From Bacillota bacterium (GTDB taxonomy: Bacteria > Bacillota > Clostridia > Lachnospirales > Lachnospiraceae): a stretch of DNA of 64,000 nt. The notes below the pieces were generated by a model. That model was given only the letters and a program-made list of their open reading frames with translations. It was not told the origin of the DNA and made no database searches. Below, piece after piece: positions 52,234 to 61,554 of the stretch. How positions within the stretch are numbered: the stretch's first letter is position 1; every line of letters starts with the position of its first letter. Where the stretch lies: the NCBI GenBank assembly GCA_023435895.1, contig JAEZLH010000033.1, forward strand, positions 1 through 64,000, read 5' to 3'. Made by a program: the position numbers and the translations under genes.

Positions 52234-54483
52234 TTAGAGCTTCCATATGTCTTGGTTGTAGCCCTGAATGGTTCGATCCGAGGAAAAATATCCTGCATGA
52301 CTGATATTCTCAAGCATCATTTTTGACCATTTCTCTCTATCTTCATAGTCCTCAAAGATTTCTTCTTTCTTGTTGATATACTCTTTGATGTCTAGTAAGG
52401 TCATGAACCAATCCTTTGAGATTAACTCATGATGCAATCGCTCCAAGTTTTCCTGCTTTCCGACTTCCATTAATGTGTCGCTTACAATAAAGTCCACCAG
52501 TTCATGGATTAACGTATCGTTTTCATAAAAATCTTTCGAGATATAATCGCGGTTTTTATAGTGTTCTATCACTTCTTCACTGGACTTTCCGAAGATATAA
52601 ATATTGTCTTCTCCCACCAGCTCGGCGATTTCTACATTTGCACCATCCATAGTTCCCAGGGTGATTGCACCGTTTAGCATAAACTTCATATTACCGGTAC
52701 CGCTGGCTTCCTTGGAGGCAAGTGATATCTGTTCGGATATTTCACAAGCCGGTATTAGCTTTTCTGCTAAAGTGACATTATAATTCTCAACCATTACAAC
52801 GTTAAGATAAGGATTTACTTCTTTATCCTTTTGTATAATGTCCTGTAAGCAGAGAATTAAATGAATGATGTCCTTTGCAATTACATAAGCAGGAGCTGCT
52901 TTTGCACCAAAGATAATTGTAATTGGCGTCTTGGGTTTATTGCCTTTTTTGATCTCCAAATACTTATAAATGATGTAAAGTGCATTCATCTGCTGTCTTT
53001 TGTATTCATGTAAACGCTTAATCTGAATATCAAAGATTGAATCTTCATTCATCTCAATTCCCTGAGTCTGCTTTAAATAATCCTTAAGCATTTTTTTATT
53101 CTCTATTTTTATCTTTAGCAGATTATTTAATACTTCTTTGTCTTCTTTGAAGGCTAGCAGCTTTTCCAGTTGATCTGCATCCTTTTTAAAGCCATCACCG
53201 ATTAACCCCGTAATATAAGTTGCCAGTGAATAATTACAATGCATCAACCAACGTCGGAAGGTAATGCCATTGGTTTTGTTATTAAATTTATCCGGGTAGA
53301 TTTTATAAAAAGGATGGAGTTCATTTTGTTTTAATATTTCCGTATGAAGTGCCGCAACACCATTTACGCTAAAACCATAATGAATATCAATATGAGCCAT
53401 ATGTACACGCTCGGTACTGTCAATGATGTAAACGGAAGGATCATCATATTGTTCTTTAACCTTATCATCCAAAATCTTGATAATTGGAAGAAGTTGAGGA
53501 ACCACCTTCTCCAGATAGCTAACCGGCCACTTTTCCAATGCTTCCGCTAAGATAGTGTGATTGGTATAGGCACAGGTCTTAGAAACAATTTCAATTGCTT
53601 CTTCCATGGCAATTCCCTTTTGAATCAATAATCGAAGCAGTTCTGGGATGATCATAGTGGGATGGGTATCATTAATCTGAATGACTGCATATTCATTCAA
53701 ATCATGTAAATTACTGCCCTTTTTCTCGCATTCTTCAAGGATTAATTGAGCCGCATTGCTGACCATGAAGTACTGCTGATAAATTCGTAACAGCTCGCCC
53801 TGTTCATCACTGTCATCAGGATATAGGAATAAAGTCAGGTTCCTTTTTATATCCTCTTTATCAAAGCTAATTCCCTCACCTACAATCGTTTCATCCACAG
53901 TCTCGATATCAAATAAATGAAGTTGATTGGTGCGATTATTATATCCTGTTACTGCAATATCATATAATTTTGAAGTTACCGTAAAATCTTTAAACATAAC
54001 CGAGTAGGAATTCTCTTTCTTAGTTAACCAACTCTGCTCATTAATCCAGGAATTAATGGTTTCCTTTTGAAGATTTTCATCAAATACCTGTCGGAACAAT
54101 CCCAAATGATAATTCAGACCAATTCCGGCTCCGTTTAATCCAAGACTTGCAATAGAGTCTAGAAAACATGCAGCTAATCTTCCCAGCCCGCCATTCCCAA
54201 GGGAGGGTTCCGGTTCCACATTTTCGATATCCACAAGTGATTTATTGCTTCTTGCAAGTTCTTCCCTAACCTCATCATATATTCCCAGATTAATTAGATT
54301 GTTGGATAACAGCTTTCCAATTAAAAACTCTGCTGATATGTAGTAAACTTTTTTCTTATTTTCTTTGCCTTTCTTACCTTGAGCCATATCCTTCGTCAGT
54401 TCTAACAACGCTAGGAATATATCTTCATTGGTACATTCACAAAGTGCTTTCCCGTATTTTTCTTGTACAATTTTTTCTAACAT
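52234..54483 (-). CDS. malP: Glycogen/maltodextrin phosphorylase (GT35)
   Basis: The 749-residue cytoplasmic enzyme releases glucose-1-phosphate from alpha-1,4-glucans with inorganic phosphate. Family motifs: YYISAEFLIGKLLSNNL, EPEPSLGNGGLGRLAACFLDSIASL, GLNYHLGLFRQ, INDTHPTMIIPELLR, and the PLP-lysine segment SLASKEASGTGNMKFMLNGA followed by TLGTMDGANVEI. Length is on the short side of the family, as is usual for clostridial enzymes. It follows malQ by 77 bases. Paired with MalQ it gives the standard intracellular maltodextrin route. Confidence 0.95.
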   Translation of the reverse strand: MLEKIVQEKYGKALCECTNEDIFLALLELTKDMAQGKKGKENKKKVYYISAEFLIGKLLSNNLINLGIYDEVREELARSNKSLVDIENVEPEPSLGNGGLGRLAACFLDSIASLGLNGAGIGLNYHLGLFRQVFDENLQKETINSWINEQSWLTKKENSYSVMFKDFTVTSKLYDIAVTGYNNRTNQLHLFDIETVDETIVGEGISFDKEDIKRNLTLFLYPDDSDEQGELLRIYQQYFMVSNAAQLILEECEKKGSNLHDLNEYAVIQINDTHPTMIIPELLRLLIQKGIAMEEAIEIVSKTCAYTNHTILAEALEKWPVSYLEKVVPQLLPIIKILDDKVKEQYDDPSVYIIDSTERVHMAHIDIHYGFSVNGVAALHTEILKQNELHPFYKIYPDKFNNKTNGITFRRWLMHCNYSLATYITGLIGDGFKKDADQLEKLLAFKEDKEVLNNLLKIKIENKKMLKDYLKQTQGIEMNEDSIFDIQIKRLHEYKRQQMNALYIIYKYLEIKKGNKPKTPITIIFGAKAAPAYVIAKDIIHLILCLQDIIQKDKEVNPYLNVVMVENYNVTLAEKLIPACEISEQISLASKEASGTGNMKFMLNGAITLGTMDGANVEIAELVGEDNIYIFGKSSEEVIEHYKNRDYISKDFYENDTLIHELVDFIVSDTLMEVGKQENLERLHHELISKDWFMTLLDIKEYINKKEEIFEDYEDREKWSKMMLENISHAGYFSSDRTIQGYNQDIWKL

Positions 54484-54560
54484 TACTCTTCTGCCTTTCC
54501 TTTAACCTACAACTTCAACCCGGTCACCTAATTGAATTATTCGTCGCTTTCTTGTTTCCT

Positions 54561-56012
54561 TTAGCGATTACTGAGGTTAATTAATTCCTTGATTCGATCA
54601 AGCTCTCTTTTAAAGGGTTCAAAGCTTTGCAGCTTCCATTCCCAGTTAGGGGAACCCAGAGTACCCGGGGTATTTATTCTTCCCTCATCCCCAAGATTAA
54701 TCAAATCCTGCATGGGAACAATGGCCATCTTGGCAATGCTGTCAAATGTCAATCTTAAAAAACGCTGTGAGATTATTTCATCCTGATAACCAAGCTTTTC
54801 CAGTGCTTTTCGAATCAATCCCTGCGTTTCTTCCCTCTGTGATGAATACCAGCCCTGAATCGTCTGATTATCATGACTTCCGGTGTAGATAACCATATTT
54901 TCAACATCTTCAAAATTATTGTTATTTTCATTGGGATCGAAGGTAAATTGAACTATTTTCATACCTTTTAAACCATAGTGATTTTTCAGTACATGAACCT
55001 CTTCCCTCAAATCTCCCAAATCCTCTGCAATAATTTCAAGTTGTGGGAATTTCTCCTTGATAAGATCAAAAACTTCATATCCCGGTGCTTCAAGCCAAGC
55101 ACCTTCTACTGCTGTAGGACAGCTTGCAGGAATCTTCCAATAAGTATCAAATGCGCGAAAGTGATCAATCCGAATATAGTCAAATAACTTGCTACTATAT
55201 GCAATTCGTTCCAGCCAGAAACTATACTTTGTTTCCTTTAAATAGTCCCAGTCATAAATCGGATTACCCCATCTTTGTCCGGTTTCACTAAAGTAATCCG
55301 GGGGAACTCCTGCAATAAAGGTCGGTCTTCCCTCCTTATCCAGCAGAAAGCATTTTTGATTCATCCATACATCTAAGGAATCAATTCCTACATAGAAAGG
55401 AATATCTCCCATGATTTTAATGCCCTGATCGTTTGCATAGGTTTTCAACTTCATCCATTGTTTATAAAATATATACTGAACAAACATTTCATATTGGATT
55501 TCTTTCTGATAGGGAGCAAGGTCCAGATCCCTGTTTTGTATCCACTCTTTTTGACCTAAATTCCATTCATTCCAACACATTAGCTGATTTTTCTTCTTGA
55601 AGGTAAGATATACCCCATATAAATGAACCCATTCCTGTGCAGCGAACTCTTCATAATCGGTATTACTTTTAAAATTTTCAAAGGCTACTTTCAAATAAAA
55701 TTCTTTATAGGCTCTCACCTTCTCATAATCCACTGCCTTGCTATCTTCCATAAATTTTGGAGGAAGCTCCTTCAATAACCCTTCTTGATAAAGTTCTTCA
55801 AGACTAATATAAATCTCATCTCCTGCAAAGGAGGAATAGGGCTGATAGGGCGAATTGCCATAACCCAAGGGATTAAGAGGCAGTATCTGCCAGATGTGAA
55901 AGCCGCTCTTCTCCAATAAATCGATTAATTCATAACTATACTTTCCCATATCCCCAATTCCATAATCGGAAGGTAATGAAGATAATGGTAATAGCATTCC
56001 TGCTTCTCTCAT
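54561..56012 (-). CDS. malQ: 4-alpha-glucanotransferase (amylomaltase, GH77)
   Basis: The 483-residue cytoplasmic enzyme transfers glucan chains between maltodextrins and frees glucose. GH77 motifs: GMLLPLSSLPSDYGIGDMG at the N-terminus, WQILPLNPLGYGNSPYQPYSSFAGD, IMGDIPFYVGIDSLDVW, YIRIDHFRAFDTYWKIPA (nucleophile Asp), IIAEDLGDL (acid/base Glu) and YTGSHDNQTIQGWY. AAGGAG precedes the ATG. It starts 20 bases after the GH13 gene stop and lies just upstream of malP, so the three are probably one transcript. Confidence 0.96.
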   Translation of the reverse strand: MREAGMLLPLSSLPSDYGIGDMGKYSYELIDLLEKSGFHIWQILPLNPLGYGNSPYQPYSSFAGDEIYISLEELYQEGLLKELPPKFMEDSKAVDYEKVRAYKEFYLKVAFENFKSNTDYEEFAAQEWVHLYGVYLTFKKKNQLMCWNEWNLGQKEWIQNRDLDLAPYQKEIQYEMFVQYIFYKQWMKLKTYANDQGIKIMGDIPFYVGIDSLDVWMNQKCFLLDKEGRPTFIAGVPPDYFSETGQRWGNPIYDWDYLKETKYSFWLERIAYSSKLFDYIRIDHFRAFDTYWKIPASCPTAVEGAWLEAPGYEVFDLIKEKFPQLEIIAEDLGDLREEVHVLKNHYGLKGMKIVQFTFDPNENNNNFEDVENMVIYTGSHDNQTIQGWYSSQREETQGLIRKALEKLGYQDEIISQRFLRLTFDSIAKMAIVPMQDLINLGDEGRINTPGTLGSPNWEWKLQSFEPFKRELDRIKELINLSNR

Positions 56013-56031
56013 ATAACAGCATCTCCTTGTT

Positions 56032-57786
56032 CTAGTTAATTTCCTGCATATAGATGCCCTTTGGCTGTAAAATGAAATTTTCCTCTAGGAAGCCAAATAG
56101 TTTCTCTCCCTTATTCTCAATCAAAACCGGTTCTGTTGAACAATTAAGTATTATTTCCACTCGTTTGCCTTCCTCATCAATTTTGATGTAACGAAGAACT
56201 CTTTTGTTTTGTTCGTCCTCTATAAAGTGAAAATGTTTGCTTTTAAAGGCCTGATTACTTTTTCTTAACTGGATCAATGTTTTCACAATCTCCATTCTTG
56301 TTAAGAAAGATCCTTTGTCTATCTGATCCCAAGGCATACATCTGCGACAATCCGGGTCAAAGCTACCTTCCATACCGATTTCGGTTCCATAATAAATACA
56401 GGGACTTCCCGGCATAGTAAAAAGTACTGCTAACTGCTGATAAAAAATACGGATGTCCTTCGTTTTATCAATCAACCGGTTCGTGTCATGTGAGTCCAAA
56501 AGATTAAACAAACAATCATTTGACTGTTGCATATACATTGTAAAATTACGATTAATTGCACATTCAAAGTCAAAACTACTTTGTTCTGAATTAATCCAAA
56601 AATCTGAAATAGCACTCGCCAAGGGATAATTCATAACTCCATCAAACTCATCCCCATTTAGCCACCTAATAGCATCGTGCCAAATCTCTCCTAACAGGTA
56701 AAAATCAGGCTTCAACACCTTTGTGGTTTTCCTTAGCTCTCGTAAGAACTGGTGGGAAACTTCGTTAGCAACATCTAATCTTAATCCGTCTATATCAAAC
56801 TCTTTAATCCAGTGCTCCACAACTTCGTTAAAATACTTAATTACATCAGGATGATTCGTATTTAGCTTCGGCATTCTGGACGTAAAGGCAAAGGAATAAA
56901 AAGAACCATCCTTTGTATTATGATCTTCATTCTTAATTGGCCAATTATTCACCATAAACCAGTGGAAGTAAGGAGACTTCGGTCCCTTTTGCAATACATC
57001 CTGCCAAGGTTTAAAATATTTACCACAATGATTGAATACTCCGTCCAACATAACTCGTATACCTTTTTGATGTGCCTGCTTTACTAAAATCTTTAATGTC
57101 TCTTTATCTCCAAAATCAGGGTCAATATTTAAATAATCCGTGGTGTCGTATTTGTGAGTGGAGGGTGCTTCAAAAATCGGTGTCAAATATATTCCGTTGA
57201 TACCAAGGTCATTTAGATAATCCATCCGGTTGATGATTCCCTGCAAATCTCCACCGTAATAATCCTCATTCCTTACTTCATGATACCCCCAGGGTTTTAC
57301 CGTTGGTGGATCATTACTTTTATCTCCGTTCTCAAAGCGTTCCGGAAAGATTTGATACCATATGGTGTCATTCACCCAATTCGGTGTCTGGTTTATATCT
57401 GCCGGATTCATCCAGGGAAAAGTAAAATAAACCAACCCTTTTCTGGGATAATTCATCTCTTCTTCGGTATAAAACCCATTTTCAAAATAATAAAAACAGG
57501 AATCTCCCGAGAGTAATCGAAAATAATATTTGCATCTTTTATACTTTGGCTTCACAGTCGTCGTCCACCAAATATGATGGGTGAGATTCTTCTTATAAAT
57601 AATCTCTTCCTCAACACCGCTCCACCTCCAGTTACCGCCCAGTATTCCGCTTTCAAAGGGATCACCATAACATAGAAATACTTGTTCCACATCGCGACCT
57701 GTTTTTATATTTATAATTAAGTCCTCTTCATTATAGGGATAACAATAATTATCAGAGGTTCTGTGATAAACTGCTTCAAATTTCAT
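56032..57786 (-). CDS. Intracellular GH13 maltodextrinase / neopullulanase-like
   Basis: The 584-residue protein has an N-terminal ~120-residue beta domain of CBM34 type (MKFEAVYHRTSDNYCYPYNEEDLIINIKTGRD...), then a GH13 subfamily-20-like barrel. This carries WYQIFPERFENGD, YGGDLQGIINRMDYLNDLGINGIYLTPIF, MLDGVFNHCG, GLRLDVANEVSH (nucleophile), YLLGEIWHD (acid/base) and LLDSHDTNRL. No signal peptide is present. It would cut maltodextrins, cyclodextrins or pullulan fragments inside the cell. It is the first enzyme gene after the LacI-type regulator gene and has a perfect operator palindrome 97 bases upstream. Confidence 0.92.
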   Translation of the reverse strand: MKFEAVYHRTSDNYCYPYNEEDLIINIKTGRDVEQVFLCYGDPFESGILGGNWRWSGVEEEIIYKKNLTHHIWWTTTVKPKYKRCKYYFRLLSGDSCFYYFENGFYTEEEMNYPRKGLVYFTFPWMNPADINQTPNWVNDTIWYQIFPERFENGDKSNDPPTVKPWGYHEVRNEDYYGGDLQGIINRMDYLNDLGINGIYLTPIFEAPSTHKYDTTDYLNIDPDFGDKETLKILVKQAHQKGIRVMLDGVFNHCGKYFKPWQDVLQKGPKSPYFHWFMVNNWPIKNEDHNTKDGSFYSFAFTSRMPKLNTNHPDVIKYFNEVVEHWIKEFDIDGLRLDVANEVSHQFLRELRKTTKVLKPDFYLLGEIWHDAIRWLNGDEFDGVMNYPLASAISDFWINSEQSSFDFECAINRNFTMYMQQSNDCLFNLLDSHDTNRLIDKTKDIRIFYQQLAVLFTMPGSPCIYYGTEIGMEGSFDPDCRRCMPWDQIDKGSFLTRMEIVKTLIQLRKSNQAFKSKHFHFIEDEQNKRVLRYIKIDEEGKRVEIILNCSTEPVLIENKGEKLFGFLEENFILQPKGIYMQEIN

Positions 57787-57882
57787 AAAAGCTCCAATCT
57801 TTCAAACTTCTCGCATCTTCTACCTCATTGTACCCATTTGAGTTGTTTGTAAATAGAAGTCGAATAAAATAGAAACACTACG

Positions 57883-57901
57883 GAAAACGGTTTCCGTTTT
57901 C
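57883..57901. promoter_or_regulatory. LacI-type operator before the maltodextrin enzyme genes
   Basis: A perfect 19-bp palindrome, GAAAACGGTTTCCGTTTTC, in the gap between the regulator gene and the GH13 gene. The centre matches the site at 58941-58956 upstream of the regulator gene itself. It is a strong candidate for the binding site of the adjacent LacI-family protein, or of a related regulator such as CcpA. Confidence 0.8.
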
Positions 57902-57928
57902 TGAAAAAAAATTATATTGACATTACCC

Positions 57929-58924
57929 TTATTTTTGAATAACATCCATATAATTAATTTTACATACCTCATAAGGTATTTGAACGTGTCTTCCGCTCTC
58001 CCCGTCCAGCAAATTCTTTAACTCATCAAATGCTTGTCTGGATTTTTGATTAAAGTTCTGCTTTACTGTATTCATAGCAATTTGGGTGTAACCCATTAAT
58101 CTTATACCGTCAAATCCGCATACCGGCCTGAAGATATCCATTTCGGTCAATGCAAATACCGCGCCAATTGCCATCAAATCAGAAGCACATACAATGATGT
58201 TAATCTTCTTGCCGTATTTTTGAGTGATTTCTCTGGCTTTGTATTCATTAAAATCCCCATACTTAACAATAAGCTCATAATTGTATTCTTCCTGTAGCTT
58301 CTTCATTGCATCAAGTCTTTGGGTTGTAATATATCCGCCTGCACCCCCTGCTATATAGAGTACCTTCTTAATATATTCATTCTCCTCAAAGGTTTTCTTC
58401 GCCACTTCATATTGTGCCTGGTAATGATCAATGGATACAGAAGAGGTTCTTGCATTGGTAATTGGGGAATCTACCAAAACCGAGTAAAATTCTTGCTTTT
58501 CTATTATTTTATAAATGTTCTTATTCTCAATCGATAAATTGTAGACAATCAAACAATTTATCCGTTGTGATTTCAGAAAGTTAGAAACTTCCTTGTAACT
58601 CATCTCATCAAACTGAGAACTGAAAAATGTTACAACCTCAATTCGATACTCTTTGGCTTTTTCAAACGCCCCTGTCAGGTGTTGCATACTGATTTCATCG
58701 ACAAACTGACTATTGTGACGGATGTCAACAATCAAACCAACCCGGTTAAATTCCTTTTTCGAAAGTGAAATTGCAACGGAATTCGGTACATAACCCAACT
58801 CCTCCACTGCCTTTTCAACCTTTAATCTGGTTTCTTCACTTACCAAGGAATAATTATTTAAAACCTTAGATACCGTTGATTTTGCTACACCAGCCTTTTT
58901 TGCTACATCGTTTATCGATACCAT
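57929..58924 (-). CDS. LacI-family transcriptional regulator (probable maltodextrin repressor)
   Basis: The 331-residue regulator has an N-terminal LacI helix-turn-helix, VSINDVAKKAGVAKSTVSKVLNN, and a hinge helix VPNSVAISLSKKE. A periplasmic-binding-like sensor follows, with RVGLIVDIRHNSQF, INCLIVYNLS, LVDSPI, SVSIDHYQAQYEVAK and VCASDLMAIGAV. The start is MVSINDV because AGGAGGCAATTTG precedes it; 22 upstream codons are excluded. Its promoter is overlapped by an operator copy and a second copy precedes the GH13 gene. This points to autoregulation and control of the maltodextrin cluster (MalR-like). The inducer is unknown. Confidence 0.92.
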   Translation of the reverse strand: MVSINDVAKKAGVAKSTVSKVLNNYSLVSEETRLKVEKAVEELGYVPNSVAISLSKKEFNRVGLIVDIRHNSQFVDEISMQHLTGAFEKAKEYRIEVVTFFSSQFDEMSYKEVSNFLKSQRINCLIVYNLSIENKNIYKIIEKQEFYSVLVDSPITNARTSSVSIDHYQAQYEVAKKTFEENEYIKKVLYIAGGAGGYITTQRLDAMKKLQEEYNYELIVKYGDFNEYKAREITQKYGKKINIIVCASDLMAIGAVFALTEMDIFRPVCGFDGIRLMGYTQIAMNTVKQNFNQKSRQAFDELKNLLDGESGRHVQIPYEVCKINYMDVIQK

Positions 58925-58940
58925 CAAATTGCCTCCTAAA

Positions 58941-58956
58941 GAAAACGGTTTCCGTA
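58941..58956. promoter_or_regulatory. Operator overlapping the LacI-type regulator's start site
   Basis: GAAAACGGTTTCCGTA shares 15 bases with the perfect palindrome at 57883-57901. It lies directly downstream of the -10 box of the regulator promoter, over the expected transcription start, and just before the ribosome site. This is the normal place for autorepression. Confidence 0.75.
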
Positions 58957-58961
58957 CTCTT

Positions 58962-58990
58962 AATATACAATCTAATTCATCACTTGTCAA
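58962..58990 (-). promoter_or_regulatory. Sigma-A promoter of the LacI-type regulator gene
   Basis: On the minus strand TTGACA (58985-58990), a 17-base spacer, then TATATT (58962-58967). It lies 38 bases upstream of the start codon. Confidence 0.8.
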
Positions 58991-59088
58991 CGGGTTTTTA
59001 TAATTTTTATTAATTCCCTTCCGTTTTGTGATTCCCTTTTAGTAAAAATAGATAATACCGCTATTGCTAATATCGTTTCCATATTTAA

Positions 59089-59132
59089 AACACCGACACA
59101 ATTTCTCGATAATCAGAAATTGTGTCGGTGTT
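59089..59132. terminator. Strong terminator hairpin downstream of the GH-A hydrolase gene
   Basis: The perfect 18-bp arms AACACCGACACAATTTCT / AGAAATTGTGTCGGTGTT sit around an 8-base loop, with a T6 run on the plus side and a T4 run on the minus side. It separates the secreted hydrolase gene from the regulator gene; the minus-strand use is the relevant one. Confidence 0.85.
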
Positions 59133-59171
59133 TTTTCATTCTAACTAATGATTAAGATGACAAAATGGGAT

Positions 59172-59257
59172 TCACAAGTGATCATCGGCAATTTTGCACA
59201 AAGCAAAAGAGCGAATGCGCCATTGAGAATGTATTATTTATATCTGATCATTTGTGT
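59172..59257. repeat. Palindromic repeat family C, copy 2
   Basis: It shares TCGGCAATTTTGCACAAAGC and AAAAGAGCGAATGCGCC with copy 1 at 47884. Its outer arms CACAAGTGATCA and TGATCATTTGTG pair with one mismatch. It lies between the hydrolase gene stop and the terminator at 59089. Nothing else is seen in 58991-59294. Confidence 0.65.
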
Positions 59258-59294
59258 TATCTCATAAAAAGATTTACACTCCTTCAAACTAGCA

Positions 59295-61016
59295 CTACTG
59301 AGCAACAAGCTGCCACTGCTGGTTCGTTCCGCCATTACTGCTCCACTGCAATACATTTCCACCATCCGCAGTAGAACTGTGATCTACATCCAGTAGTTTC
59401 CCGCTATTGACATTTACCAAATTGTAATAACCATTGCCCAGATCAACAAAATTCCACCTTTGATTGTTCTGTCCGTTATCCGTCCATTGAATCACGTCAC
59501 CGCCATCCGCAGTGGAACTATTATTGACATCCAATGCTTTCCCGCTATTAACATTGATTAACTTATAGCCGTTACTCATATTTGTAACAACCCATTTCTG
59601 GTTATTGCCGGTGCCGGAGGTCCACTGTACTACATCTCCACCATTGGCAGTAGAGCTATTGGTAACATCAAGAGCTTTTCCGCTGTTACGATTAATTAAT
59701 TTATAGGTTCCGCCTGATACGATTCCAGTATTTGCTGTTCCCGGAGTGATATAGATACGATAGCCGGAATTATTATTACAACCAGATAAGCTTACTGAAA
59801 TCTGTCCGTTTACCACATTGTAATTAGCTGTTGATATAGTTGTAGGACCATTTGATACGGTGTCCTTGCTAACCCAATCAATTTTCTCCACTTTTACGGT
59901 AGCTGTTGAGCCGATAAAGGATGGAATGTTGCTGAAGTTTGCATTAATTGTACCGTCATTATGCCCTCCAAAGATGAAACTAATATATTTTGAGTTCGAA
60001 TCCACACATGCTGCGCCGTCCACAAGATTACTGGCATCATTGGGAGGTGTTACACTAACCATATTGCCGGTCATGTCGCCATACCATTTGTACAAATACC
60101 AACCTGCACCTTTTTGGGTATCCGTTGCAAGAAGGCTTCCCAATCTGCCGGGATATGGAACAAACCACCAGGAAATACAAGCACTTTCTACTTTGTTACG
60201 CTCAAATTTGCCGATAAATTGTGCACAGGAACCTGGCTGTCCTTCCAGACTGTGGTCACTATCACAATATTCGTTGATACTTAGTGGTAAAGCATTAATT
60301 CCAAGTGATGTTTCAAGAGATCTATAACTTGTAATATCCGATGTAACACGACTAATTCCGCTTAACTCATGCCAGCTCATAATATCCGGCATGCAATTAT
60401 TGGTTTTGCAAAAACTTAAGAAATTACTTGCAGTAGTCAGGTTTAAATAACTCCAACAAGGTCCGATAATTTTAGCTGTAGGATCATTGGCACGAATTAC
60501 ATCATAGGTTTGTTTCCAGAAATCATTGAAAGAACCATTTGAAGTATTCCAGGTTCCATCCGGCTCATTCCAGATTTCATATCCATAATAATTGGAGCGC
60601 CCTGATGCCTTCTTATCTGTAATAAATGATCTTACCTGATTTAACCAGCTTGTCATTCCTGGGAATTGATATGGCCACCCCGGAAGCATGTCCGCCAAAT
60701 CAATGGAAACCATTGCACTGGGAACAGATGCAAGTCTTGCAGAAACTGCGATTGCATCTCCAAACGGATGCTGATTACCACTTGCTCCCCTTGCCGGATT
60801 CCTCATAACATACGGCTTTAGCGGAGCCACAAGCCCGTTAATATCCGCAGGCTTTGATTCTGTGATACCATACAAGGAACCGCTTGCACAATGTGTAACA
60901 CCCCTTAACACATTAGAACAATTGACTGAGATGGAGTTCGCTGCCAACGTTGGCACCGATGGAACTGAAACAAGTCCTACCATAAGACATAGTAATATTG
61001 CTATTACCTTTTTCAT
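59295..61016 (-). CDS. Secreted clan GH-A glycoside hydrolase (GH39-like) with CBM13 ricin domain
   Basis: The 573-residue exported enzyme has a signal peptide with likely cleavage after TLAA (~residue 26). The catalytic (beta/alpha)8 domain shows the acid/base glutamate in YYGYEIWNEPDGTW (E151) and the probable nucleophile in LPLSINEYCD (E249), the clan GH-A arrangement. A small beta domain follows (~330-430). The C-terminal 140 residues form a ricin-type CBM13 trefoil with three repeats of the form KALDVxNSSTAxGGDVxQW and N-Q-x-W. GGAGG precedes the ATG. GH39-type xylosidase or a related hemicellulase is likely, but the family is not certain. It stands alone with its own terminator. Confidence 0.82.
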   Translation of the reverse strand: MKKVIAILLCLMVGLVSVPSVPTLAANSISVNCSNVLRGVTHCASGSLYGITESKPADINGLVAPLKPYVMRNPARGASGNQHPFGDAIAVSARLASVPSAMVSIDLADMLPGWPYQFPGMTSWLNQVRSFITDKKASGRSNYYGYEIWNEPDGTWNTSNGSFNDFWKQTYDVIRANDPTAKIIGPCWSYLNLTTASNFLSFCKTNNCMPDIMSWHELSGISRVTSDITSYRSLETSLGINALPLSINEYCDSDHSLEGQPGSCAQFIGKFERNKVESACISWWFVPYPGRLGSLLATDTQKGAGWYLYKWYGDMTGNMVSVTPPNDASNLVDGAACVDSNSKYISFIFGGHNDGTINANFSNIPSFIGSTATVKVEKIDWVSKDTVSNGPTTISTANYNVVNGQISVSLSGCNNNSGYRIYITPGTANTGIVSGGTYKLINRNSGKALDVTNSSTANGGDVVQWTSGTGNNQKWVVTNMSNGYKLINVNSGKALDVNNSSTADGGDVIQWTDNGQNNQRWNFVDLGNGYYNLVNVNSGKLLDVDHSSTADGGNVLQWSSNGGTNQQWQLVAQ

Positions 61017-61264
61017 TACTCACTACCTCCTTTTTAATTTTGATTCCTAAAACTTGCTTGTTACCTGTAAATAATCAATATTATATTGACATGCTCAAAT
61101 TACCATATTTATTAATATATGGAAATGTATCTATGTAACTTATATATGTATAAATGTGTGTATTTCTTACATTTATAAACTATCCTACCCTCTACCATTC
61201 TTTATCTTCGCATAGAACCGCTCATCCATTGAAATACCTTCTACTTAATCTATTTCAGAACAAG

Positions 61265-61381
61265 AAATCCCTATGGAATATCTTAAAATATAAATACAAT
61301 AAATACCTGTGGAATATCACAAAATATTAATACAATAAATACCTATGGAATATCACAAAATATTAATACAATAAATACCTA
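61265..61381. repeat. 36-bp tandem repeat, three units
   Basis: Three head-to-tail units of AATACCTATGGAATATCACA followed by AAATATTAATACAATA. The last two are nearly identical and the first is diverged. There are no spacers. It sits in the 538-base divergent gap between the secreted hydrolase gene (-) and the ABC-2 ATPase gene (+); the remainder of 61017-61554 is AT-rich, with no confident promoter. Confidence 0.85.
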
Positions 61382-61554
61382 ATCTCCATAAAAATTACAA
61401 TTCTCATTGTAATTTACTTACCAATTTGATATAATAAAATTTCCTCGCATGAGGACAACTTAATATTTTTACCTTCGGTATTTGACTGGCATAAACCAGC
61501 AAACCCAGGCCGACTTGGAAAGATATGAAAATATAACTACCAGGAGGAAGCAAA

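Noticed and set aside
57902..57935. Plus-strand TTGACA near 57920 as a promoter
   Set aside because: It would run antisense into the end of the regulator gene and lacks a good -10 at the right spacing.
61265..61381. Possible short CRISPR array, since the unit is 36 bp
   Set aside because: Units follow each other directly with no spacer sequence and are very AT-rich.
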